A DNA stretch of 6,375 nucleotides, from assembly GCA_017530465.1 (NCBI GenBank), contig JAFXMJ010000385.1:1-6375 (forward strand). The letters are read 5' to 3'. This DNA is from Bacteroidales bacterium (GTDB lineage Bacteria; Bacteroidota; Bacteroidia; Bacteroidales; UBA3824). Made by a program: the position numbers and the translations under genes. This document shows, one piece after another, positions 1 through 5,960 of the stretch. The first letter of the stretch is position 1. Each line of letters begins with the position of its first letter. The notes beneath the pieces were generated by a model, which saw nothing but the letters and a program-made list of their open reading frames with translations, was not told where the DNA came from and searched no databases.

Positions 1-117
1 CATGCGGGCGTTGCCTTCGTTGGCTGCAATCATTTTTTTGTAGAACAGCCAGGCAAACAATAGTGCGATGACAGACGACACCGGCACTATCCAGATTAAT
101 GATGATATGTCTTGCAT
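1..117 (-). CDS. hppA: Membrane-bound proton-translocating pyrophosphatase, N-terminal fragment (runs off left edge)
   Basis: The reverse strand reads ATG at 117 and stays open for 39 codons to the window edge. The peptide begins MQDISSLIWIVPVSSVIALL and continues FAWLFYKKMIAANEGNARM. Residues about 6-27 form one hydrophobic helix, followed by a lysine pair and a short polar segment. This closely resembles, from memory, the start of Bacteroides HppA proteins, which have a W/L-V-P-V-x-S-V-x-A-L helix, then K-x-M, then E-G. The full enzyme is a large multi-helix inner-membrane pump that hydrolyses pyrophosphate and exports H+ or Na+. The catalytic loops and the residue that decides K+ dependence lie outside the window, so the subtype cannot be told. 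It is divergent from the esterase gene with a 141-base gap. The bases before its ATG show no Shine-Dalgarno sequence, as is usual in Bacteroidetes. Another short membrane protein is possible but less likely. Confidence 0.75.
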   Translation of the reverse strand, partial: MQDISSLIWIVPVSSVIALLFAWLFYKKMIAANEGNARM

Positions 118-215
118 GTTTGGTTAAGAATTAAAAGTTTTTGAAATAGTGGCGCAATTTAACAATTATTTAATATACCGCAAAACAAAAATGAGAATTT
201 TTGCGATAAAAAGCG

Positions 216-223
216 TATTTTTG
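216..223 (+). promoter_or_regulatory. Bacteroidetes -7 promoter box for the esterase gene
   Basis: TATTTTTG matches the Bacteroidetes sigma-ABfr -7 consensus TAnnTTTG exactly. It would start transcription near 228-231 and give a leader of about 30 bases before the ATG at 259. No TTTG-like -33 box is visible 19-21 bases upstream. A near-copy, AATTTTTG, sits exactly 20 bases upstream at 196-203 and could be an alternative or overlapping element. The rest of the 118-258 gap is AT-rich. I see no clean -7 box on the minus strand for hppA there. Confidence 0.5.
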
Positions 224-258
224 CAACATCAAAAAACCTAAACCCGTTGAATTACATT

Positions 259-1428
259 ATGAAAACTCCAAAAATTATTTTTGCCGCTCTGCTTACGGCG
301 GCAATTTGTGGCTCGGTGGCGGCTCAGGATTACGTTTTCCCAGAGGGGACGTATTCGCCGGTCACCAATGTCAACCGCAATTCGTTTCCTCGTGTCTTGA
401 AGGATAATAGCGTGATATTTCGCGTCGATGTGCCTCATGCCCTGATGGTGGAGGTGGATGTGTGCGGCACCAAGTACCGTATGCAAAAAATGGAAAACGG
501 ATCGTGGACTGCCACTACACAGCCGTTAGTGCCGGGATTCCATTATTATTCCATAATTGTGGATGGTTCGTCGCTTGCCGACCCTGCAAGTCAGACTTTC
601 TTTGGGTGCAGCCGATGGTCGAGCGCGATAGAGATTGTGGAGCCGGGCATGGACGATTTTGAGGTGCAAGATGTTCCGCACGGCGAGGTACGTACCGTCA
701 ATTACTATTCCAAGGTGGAGGAGGCGTGGCGACCGTTGATGATTTATACGCCAGCCGGATACAATTCTGGCAAGCAGGAATATCCCGTGGTGTATATCCA
801 GCACGGCGGCGGCGAGGATCACCGTGGATGGATGGAGCAGGGACGTACCGCCAATATCCTCGACAATCTGATTGCTTCGGGCAAGGCAGTGCCGATGATT
901 GTGGTTAGCTCCAATAGCAATGTCCACGCCCGCAGTGGTGGCATGGAATTTGGCGCGGGGTATAGTTGGGACGGTATGCAGACCTTCCGCAGCGAGCTGA
1001 TTGACAATGTGATTCCCTTTGTGGAGAAGAATTACCGCGTCAAGAAAGACCGCAAACACCGCGCAATGTGCGGACTCTCGATGGGCGGCGGACAGTCGTT
1101 TTACATTGGTCTGCGCGACCCCGATGTATTTGCCAATGTGGGAGTGTTTTCCACTGGAATGTTTGGCGGCATAAAGGGTGCGGCAAATTTTGACCTCGAG
1201 AAGGAAGTGCCGGGCATGCTCTCCGACACCAAGAATTTCAACAAGCAGTTTGACGTATTTTTCGTGACTTGCGGCGAGCAGGATCCGCGCATCGAATACA
1301 CACGCAGCATCGTCAAGAAAATGCGCGACGGCGGTGTCCAAGTGAAGTTCAATTCTTACCCCGGCGACCACGAGTGGCAGGTTTGGCGCAAGTCGCTCCA
1401 CGAATTTGCGCAATATCTGTTTAAGTAG
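259..1428 (+). CDS. Secreted CE1-like serine esterase with N-terminal E-set/CBM48-like domain
   Basis: This 389-residue protein belongs to the putative esterase family (PF00756, esterase D/CE1-like alpha/beta hydrolase). Residues 1-22 are a type I signal peptide (MKTPKIIFAALL..., cleavage after VAA, before Q23). Residues about 30-125 form a beta-rich region (NSVIFRVDVPHALMVEVDV, then FHYYSIIVDG) typical of the immunoglobulin-like/CBM48-like module in front of many Bacteroidetes CE1 enzymes. The catalytic domain spans about 145-389. It has an HGGG turn at 182-185, the nucleophile elbow GLSMGG with Ser274, and His371 in GDHEW; the acid is probably Asp342 (or Glu340) in CGEQD. Relatives remove acetyl or feruloyl groups from xylan-type polysaccharides, and some cleave siderophore esters, so the substrate is open. 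No SusC/SusD or glycoside hydrolase gene is in view. The ATG at 259 is preferred over an in-frame TTG at 247 because it starts a proper signal peptide. Confidence 0.87.
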   Translation: MKTPKIIFAALLTAAICGSVAAQDYVFPEGTYSPVTNVNRNSFPRVLKDNSVIFRVDVPHALMVEVDVCGTKYRMQKMENGSWTATTQPLVPGFHYYSIIVDGSSLADPASQTFFGCSRWSSAIEIVEPGMDDFEVQDVPHGEVRTVNYYSKVEEAWRPLMIYTPAGYNSGKQEYPVVYIQHGGGEDHRGWMEQGRTANILDNLIASGKAVPMIVVSSNSNVHARSGGMEFGAGYSWDGMQTFRSELIDNVIPFVEKNYRVKKDRKHRAMCGLSMGGGQSFYIGLRDPDVFANVGVFSTGMFGGIKGAANFDLEKEVPGMLSDTKNFNKQFDVFFVTCGEQDPRIEYTRSIVKKMRDGGVQVKFNSYPGDHEWQVWRKSLHEFAQYLFK

Positions 1429-1456
1429 CGACATTTGCAGCCGTCAATATCCCCCC

Positions 1457-1509
1457 AAAAAAAATCAACCGCACACCGCGCCAAATGACTGACGCAAGGT
1501 GTGCGGTTG
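1457..1509 (-). terminator. Strong intrinsic terminator between convergent genes
   Basis: CAACCGCACACC (1466-1477) and GGTGTGCGGTTG (1498-1509) form a perfect 12-bp stem around a 20-base loop. Inside the loop, GCG (1478-1480) can pair with CGC (1493-1495) across a two-base bulge, lengthening the stem. Read on the minus strand, the stem is followed at once by a U tract (the complement of the A run at 1457-1464), so it is a textbook terminator for the lipoprotein gene. On the plus strand the stem is followed only by TGTTTATAATT, so it probably ends the esterase transcript less efficiently. It fills most of the 109-base gap between the two convergent genes. Confidence 0.88.
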
Positions 1510-1537
1510 TGTTTATAATTGTAATTGATTCTGATTG

Positions 1538-2350
1538 TTACTTCACGTTCTTTGCCAAGCGAATTGCCATCCTGAATGCGCTTTGGTTGCAACCGCGTTT
1601 AGGCCAGATTTCCTGCGGGGCGATGCTGTTGTAGTTGTCGTCGGTGGTCCAGTATTCGCCTGAGTAGTATGTCTTGCCGCCCAATTCGGTGATGACGATG
1701 AAGGGCAGGAACAATGCGCCGGCGTCTTCAAGCGTCTTCCATTGCTCTGGGGTGTAGTTGTTGAGCGTGGTGTAGTCGGTGGGGTCGGTGCGTTTGGTGC
1801 GGAAAGAGTCGCGGCTCTTGTTGAGCGAGTCGGTGGGGATGAATTTCATCTCCATACCATTGGGCAGCTGCCAAGTGTCGGGCAGGAGGATGAATCCCTT
1901 GACGTTGTTTACTGCGCCGAAAGTGAAGAGTTCTGTCGATTTTGGACGCGAGATGATGAGGTACTCCCATTCGTCGGCGGTGAGGGTGCGCCAGAGGCCG
2001 GGCTTGTCGCCACCGTTGACGATTGGTTTCTGACCCCAGTCGGTGAATGTTTCAGCCGGGGTGTATGGGTCGTCGGGGTTGCCCCATGCTATGCGGTCGA
2101 TTACGCCGTCTTCTGCCTTGGGTCTGAATGAGTATTTGGTGTTGCTGAGTGTTGTCCACTGGTTGTCGGCGAGTTTGTAAGTCTTGGTGGCAGGGTCGTA
2201 TTGGAGGTTGCCTTGCGCGAATTTCACCTTCTGGGTCGCGCTTACCGAAAATTCGCCTTTGAGAGTGCCGGGTTCTTCGCTCGAGCATGCTGCGGTCAGG
2301 AGTGACACTGCTGCAAGTGCTGCGAGTCCTGTCTTGTACAATCTGTTCAT
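1538..2350 (-). CDS. Bacteroidales lipoprotein with FISUMP-like/C-type-lectin-like domain, function unknown
   Basis: The product is a 270-residue lipoprotein. Its signal peptide ends LLTAAC, with Cys22 as the expected lipidated residue, followed by SSEEP. An acidic patch just after the cysteine resembles the Bacteroidetes lipoprotein export signal, so surface exposure is plausible (inference). The mature part has a pattern I recognise in many Bacteroides/Prevotella hypothetical proteins: a VKFAQGNLQYDPATKTYKLA strand region at 42-61, W-x-x-P-I-x-N-G-G at 105-114, LWRTLTADEWEYL at 119-131, GFILLPDTWQLP at 152-163, LEDAGALFLP at 207-216, GEYWTTD at 231-237 and a closing SAFRMAIRLAK. The order of EW, LP, YW and R motifs recalls the Fibrobacter succinogenes major paralogous domain and the formylglycine-enzyme/C-type-lectin-like fold, but the similarity is distant. 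A binding rather than catalytic role is possible. The gene is a single unit with its own promoter and terminator. The start is ATG at 2350, without a Shine-Dalgarno sequence. Confidence 0.85.
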   Translation of the reverse strand: MNRLYKTGLAALAAVSLLTAACSSEEPGTLKGEFSVSATQKVKFAQGNLQYDPATKTYKLADNQWTTLSNTKYSFRPKAEDGVIDRIAWGNPDDPYTPAETFTDWGQKPIVNGGDKPGLWRTLTADEWEYLIISRPKSTELFTFGAVNNVKGFILLPDTWQLPNGMEMKFIPTDSLNKSRDSFRTKRTDPTDYTTLNNYTPEQWKTLEDAGALFLPFIVITELGGKTYYSGEYWTTDDNYNSIAPQEIWPKRGCNQSAFRMAIRLAKNVK

Positions 2351-2390
2351 TTTGTTTTGGTATTGAGGTTAATAATTATTATTTCGACGG

Positions 2391-2398
2391 CAAAAGTA
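2391..2398 (-). promoter_or_regulatory. Bacteroidetes -7 promoter box for the lipoprotein gene
   Basis: CAAAAGTA on the plus strand reads TACTTTTG on the minus strand, an exact TAnnTTTG -7 box. Transcription would start near 2385, leaving an AT-rich leader of about 35 bases before the ATG at 2350. I do not see a TTTG -33 box at the expected 19-21 base spacing. It lies back-to-back with the M1 peptidase promoter in the 169-base divergent gap 2351-2519. Confidence 0.5.
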
Positions 2399-2472
2399 GT
2401 CATATTTCAAGACGATTGTGTTAAAAAATTGTTAAATTAGTGCCATTGTATCCGCAAACGAGCCTATATTAT

Positions 2473-2480
2473 TATATTTG
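2473..2480 (+). promoter_or_regulatory. Bacteroidetes -7 promoter box for the M1 peptidase gene
   Basis: TATATTTG matches TAnnTTTG exactly. The nearest TTG upstream (2446-2448) is 24 bases from the box, longer than the usual 19-21, so the -33 element is weak or absent. Transcription would start near 2486 and give a leader of about 35 bases that is A-rich and lacks a Shine-Dalgarno sequence. The box also argues against the in-frame TTG at 2478 as a start codon, because that TTG lies within the promoter itself. Confidence 0.55.
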
Positions 2481-2519
2481 CAATCACAAACATTAAAAAA
2501 AACAAACCCAAATTTGTAT

Positions 2520-4361
2520 ATGAAAAAAACAATTTCAAAAATATTGGTTGCAATGGCTGCGGCTGCGATGCTCCTGACGCCTTGCAAATCAGACGCCCAA
2601 TACAAGAGCGGCGAATTTGAATCCGCCATTCTCAAGGGCACTCGCACCAATACCGGCAAGCCCGGCGCGAAGTACAGCAACAATTTTGCCGAATACAAGA
2701 TTACTGCGTCATTCGACCCCGATACGCAGATTTTGGAGGGAGAGGAGACAGTCACCTACCATTACAATATGCCAGGGCGAGGCCTCGGTACTATTGTTTT
2801 CAATCTCTACCGCAATATTTATAAAAAAGGTGCTATGCGTCAGCGCGACTGCAACGCCGAAGACATCACCGACGAAGGTATGGAAATTCTTTCTATAACC
2901 AAGGACGGCACAAGTCTCCATTACACTATTGACGGTACAAAACTTACCGCCAGTCTTCCGGGATACTTGACCCAGGGAGGCAAGGCGACCCTCGTGGTCA
3001 AGTGGCGCAACAAGATAGCGGCGACCACCCATCACCGTGGCGGCAAATATTACAGCAATTCGTGGTTCATTCCGTATTGGTATCCGCAGATTGCCGTCTG
3101 TGACGACCTCTATGGCTGGGACGAGATTCAGCACTCCGGCAATGAGGAGTTCCTATTGGAATTTGCCAATTATGATGTGACTCTCAAACTCGGCGGCAAG
3201 ATGATGGCGTGGGCTACTGGCGAGCTTGTGGACCCAAAAAGCGTGTTCACCAACGATTTCGTCCTCAAATACAACAAGGCTAAGGCTTCCAACGAAGTTG
3301 TGACTCTCTTTGCGCCTGGCAAGTCGTCGGCAGTGTTGAAGAACGCCGTCAACGAGTGGCACTTCAAGGCGGACAGCGTTCCTGATTTCGTGTTCGCATG
3401 CAGCAATGAGATGGGCTGGGTGGCTACTTCGACACCGATTCGCAAAGGCAAGCCGAGGACATTTGTGTCGGCGGTTTACAAGGACGATGGCTTCAAAAAT
3501 TCTGTGGTCAATACTACCAGAAAGACCCTCGAATATCTCAGCACCGAGCGTCCGGGCGTTCCCTATCCGTATGCGCACATGACAGTGTTTGAGGGCAGCG
3601 GCGGCATGGAGTTTCCGATGATGATTAATGAGGATTTCGACAATAATTACGATTCCGACTTCTTTACCACGTCGCACGAGGTCACGCACTCGTATTTCCC
3701 GTTCATTACAGGTATGTATCAAAATAGGTTTGCCTTCATGGACGAGGGATTGACGCAATATGTGCCGCAATATTTCCAGAATGAAAATTTCAAGAGCAAA
3801 GACATCATCCACGACGCCTACCGCTACACTGGCTATGTGATGGGCAGCGACGACAATGTGCCCACCGGCACGCCATCGTATGCGCAGACCGACCTTTGGA
3901 TATATACCGTCAATTCCTATTATAAGCCGCAGACTATGTACACCGTGCTTGAGGACGTTGTTGGCAAGGAGACAATGACCAAAATACTCCGCGAGTTTGT
4001 GCTGACGTGGCGTGGCAAGCATCCGCATCCGATGGATTTTTACAACCTTTGTTCCACGATCTCGGGCAAGGATTTGAAGGAATTTTTCCGCTCGTGGATG
4101 TATTCAGCTGATTATTCTGACCTCGCAATGGCTTCCATTGACGGCAACAAGGTGACTATCCGCAATATTGGCGGACTTATGGTGCCGGTGGAATTGGTGG
4201 TAAGCTATGAAGATGGCACTGTTGGCAAGGAGCATCGCGACGCGCTCGTCTGGAGTGGCGGCAAGCGCGAAATCACCATCGAAATGCCCAAAAAAATCAA
4301 GACTGCGGTGGTGGGCGACGCCTATTTCCCCGATATGGACGAGAGCAACAATAGCAATTAG
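2520..4361 (+). CDS. Secreted M1-family zinc metallopeptidase (aminopeptidase-like)
   Basis: This 613-residue protein belongs to the peptidase M1 (gluzincin) family. A signal peptide covers residues 1-26, with likely cleavage at SDA before Q27. An N-terminal beta domain spans about 55-250 and carries the family signature WYPQIAVCDDLYGWDEI at 187-203. The catalytic domain spans about 325-530. It has the substrate motif GGMEF (361-365), the zinc site HEVTH (386-390), and Glu409 in MDEGLTQY exactly 18 residues after the second His, which is the expected third ligand. Tyr467 or Tyr468 in SYYKPQTMY is the likely transition-state tyrosine. A short beta domain (about 535-613) ends in FPDMDESNN, a C-terminal pattern I associate with Bacteroidetes M1 proteins. 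It lacks the long helical C-terminal domain of PepN/ERAP-type enzymes. It would trim peptides in the periplasm or outside the cell. The asparagine of the classical GAMEN motif is phenylalanine here, so strict aminopeptidase specificity is not assured. Confidence 0.92.
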   Translation: MKKTISKILVAMAAAAMLLTPCKSDAQYKSGEFESAILKGTRTNTGKPGAKYSNNFAEYKITASFDPDTQILEGEETVTYHYNMPGRGLGTIVFNLYRNIYKKGAMRQRDCNAEDITDEGMEILSITKDGTSLHYTIDGTKLTASLPGYLTQGGKATLVVKWRNKIAATTHHRGGKYYSNSWFIPYWYPQIAVCDDLYGWDEIQHSGNEEFLLEFANYDVTLKLGGKMMAWATGELVDPKSVFTNDFVLKYNKAKASNEVVTLFAPGKSSAVLKNAVNEWHFKADSVPDFVFACSNEMGWVATSTPIRKGKPRTFVSAVYKDDGFKNSVVNTTRKTLEYLSTERPGVPYPYAHMTVFEGSGGMEFPMMINEDFDNNYDSDFFTTSHEVTHSYFPFITGMYQNRFAFMDEGLTQYVPQYFQNENFKSKDIIHDAYRYTGYVMGSDDNVPTGTPSYAQTDLWIYTVNSYYKPQTMYTVLEDVVGKETMTKILREFVLTWRGKHPHPMDFYNLCSTISGKDLKEFFRSWMYSADYSDLAMASIDGNKVTIRNIGGLMVPVELVVSYEDGTVGKEHRDALVWSGGKREITIEMPKKIKTAVVGDAYFPDMDESNNSN

Positions 4362-4372
4362 TTGTTTTTTCA

Positions 4373-4402
4373 TTGACAATTTACAAAAAATGTTTAATTT
4401 TG
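4373..4402 (+). promoter_or_regulatory. Complete Bacteroidetes -33/-7 promoter for the GH3 operon
   Basis: TTG at 4373-4375 (preceded by CA) and TAATTTTG at 4395-4402 match the -33 and -7 elements with a 19-base spacer, the best-formed promoter in the window. Transcription would start near 4408, about 24 bases before the GH3 ATG. Two exact TTTACAAA copies, at 4380-4387 and 4409-4416, bracket the -7 box and could be a regulator site. An AGGA at 4418-4421, 10 bases before the ATG, is the only Shine-Dalgarno-like sequence I see in front of a gene here. Confidence 0.62.
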
Positions 4403-4431
4403 CAAAGTTTTACAAATAGGACTAAGCGAAA

Positions 4432-5949
4432 ATGTCTCTTGTCAACACATTAACTTCCCTGTACTTGCGGGGCAATCTCAATAGGACTGATCTCTACCTG
4501 AAATACCCGGACGAGACTCAGTTCAAGGTTTTCAGCACCTTGGTCAAGAAGGCGGTCAAGACCGAATTTGGCCGTCAGTATTGCTTTGACGAAATATTGA
4601 AGGTGGGACCTTCCGAATTTGCCGCCCGTGTGCCGCTCAATCCCTACGAATCGCTCAAACCGTACATTATGCGTGTGGCTCAGGGCGAAGACAATGTACT
4701 TTGGCCCACCAAGACGCGGTGGTTTGCAATGAGTAGCGGCACCACCGACGACCGCTCCAAATATATCCCCATTACCGACGAAAGCCTAAAAAAATGCCAT
4801 TTCGCGGGCGGCGAGGACGTGTTGGCGGTGTATCTGAGGAGTTTTCCCGATACCAAGGCGTTCACCGGCAAGGCGTTGGTCATTGGCGGTTCGCGTCAGG
4901 TAAACAGGATGGGCAGCGAGGCTTTTTGCGGCGACCTTTCGGCGGTCTTGATTAGCAACCTCCCGCGTTGGGTGCGCGGACACAGGACGCCCGACATCTC
5001 CATCGCCCTGATGGAAAATTGGGACAAGAAAATCGAGGCTATGGCACAGGCTGTCTGCAAGGAGGACGTTACTTCTATGTCGGGCGTGCCGTCGTGGACG
5101 CTTGTGCTCTTGCGCAAAATCCTCGAAATCACCGGCAAAAACAATATTACGGAGGTATGGCCCAATCTGTGCCTCTTTATGCACGGCGGAGTAAGTTTTA
5201 AGCCGTATCGCGCTCAATATGAGAAACTTATTCCGTCCTCCAAGATGACTTATCTCGAAACTTACAATGCGTCGGAGGGTTTCTTCGCGTTCCAAAACGA
5301 CCAACAGAGCGATGATATGCTCCTGATGTTGGACAATGGGATTTATTACGAGTTTATCCCGATGTCGGATTTCAACAACGCCGACCGCGCTGCAATTCCG
5401 TTGTGCGAGGTCAAGACGGGTGTCAATTATGCTATGGTAATCAGCACCAATGGCGGCTTGTGGCGTTACATCATTGGCGACACGGTGGAGTTTACGTCCG
5501 TCCGCCCTTACAAAATCCGCATCACGGGTCGCACGAAGCATTTCATCAACGCTTTTGGCGAGGAGTTGGTGGAGGACAACGCCTCCCGCGCCATCCGCGC
5601 CGCCTGCAATGCCACCGGTGCCGACATCCGCGACTACACTGCCGCGCCGGTCTATATGCAGACCAACAAGCGCGGTTGTCATCAGTGGTTGATAGAGTTT
5701 AATGTGCAGCCCAACGACCTCAATGCGTTTGCAAGCACTCTCGATTTTGAACTCCGCCGCCTGAATTCCGATTACGACGCCAAGCGTTACAAGGATCTTT
5801 CACTCACCGCCCCCGAAATCACCCTCGCCCGCGAAAACCTCTTCGAGGATTGGCTCCGCAGCAAGGGCCGCGTCGGCGGTCAAAACAAAATTCCCCGTTT
5901 GGAAAACAACAGGACGATAATCGAGGAGATGTTGGAGATGAATAAATAA
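4432..5949 (+). CDS. GH3 family acyl-acid adenylating enzyme (auxin-responsive GH3-like)
   Basis: The product is a 505-residue cytoplasmic protein with no signal peptide or membrane helix. It matches the GH3 family (PF03321), part of the adenylate-forming ANL superfamily. The ATP-binding motifs appear in order: the phosphate loop SSGTTDDRSKYIP (101-113), the adenine/acid-binding motif TYNASEGFF (277-285), the WRYIIGD motif (344-350) with Asp350 expected to bind the ribose, then ITGRTKHFINAFGEEL (364-379) at the hinge. A C-terminal QNKIPRL (484-490) resembles the lysine-containing end of plant GH3 proteins. Plant members activate jasmonate, indole-acetate or benzoates as acyl-AMP and join them to amino acids. 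Substrates of Bacteroidetes homologues are unknown to me, so amidation of an aryl or fatty acid is only an inference. All nucleotide-binding motifs look intact, so activity is likely. It has its own promoter and probably shares a transcript with the gene 11 bases downstream. Confidence 0.93.
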   Translation: MSLVNTLTSLYLRGNLNRTDLYLKYPDETQFKVFSTLVKKAVKTEFGRQYCFDEILKVGPSEFAARVPLNPYESLKPYIMRVAQGEDNVLWPTKTRWFAMSSGTTDDRSKYIPITDESLKKCHFAGGEDVLAVYLRSFPDTKAFTGKALVIGGSRQVNRMGSEAFCGDLSAVLISNLPRWVRGHRTPDISIALMENWDKKIEAMAQAVCKEDVTSMSGVPSWTLVLLRKILEITGKNNITEVWPNLCLFMHGGVSFKPYRAQYEKLIPSSKMTYLETYNASEGFFAFQNDQQSDDMLLMLDNGIYYEFIPMSDFNNADRAAIPLCEVKTGVNYAMVISTNGGLWRYIIGDTVEFTSVRPYKIRITGRTKHFINAFGEELVEDNASRAIRAACNATGADIRDYTAAPVYMQTNKRGCHQWLIEFNVQPNDLNAFASTLDFELRRLNSDYDAKRYKDLSLTAPEITLARENLFEDWLRSKGRVGGQNKIPRLENNRTIIEEMLEMNK

Positions 5950-5960
5950 CGTTCCCCATT

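Noticed and set aside
196..223. A-run/T-run hairpin upstream of the esterase (AAAAA pairing with TTTTT)
   Set aside because: It has only A-T pairs and is better explained as AT-rich promoter sequence.
295..309. Possible lipobox AAIC (Cys17) in the esterase signal peptide
   Set aside because: Isoleucine at -1 does not fit signal peptidase II, whereas VAA before Q23 is a good type I site.
526..1434. Long antisense open frame (302 codons) opposite the esterase gene
   Set aside because: The plus-strand frame has a signal peptide, a catalytic triad and family similarity. The antisense frame is a histidine/leucine/valine-rich shadow without recognisable domains or a start context.
2478..2519. Upstream TTG start giving a 14-residue longer M1 peptidase
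   Set aside because: The TTG is part of the TATATTTG promoter box, and the extension would bury the signal peptide. The ATG at 2520 starts a normal one.
2571..2585. Possible lipobox LTPC (Cys22) in the M1 peptidase signal peptide
   Set aside because: Proline just before the cysteine is not a normal lipobox residue, and a good type I cleavage site (SDA before Q27) follows closely.
3153..4028. Long antisense open frame (291 codons) opposite the M1 peptidase
   Set aside because: It lies entirely within a gene with intact HEXXH-18-E and other M1 motifs. Its composition is typical of a codon-bias shadow.
4786..5682. Long antisense open frame (298 codons) opposite the GH3 gene
   Set aside because: The GH3 frame carries all the expected ATP-binding motifs. 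The antisense product has no recognisable motif and no promoter.
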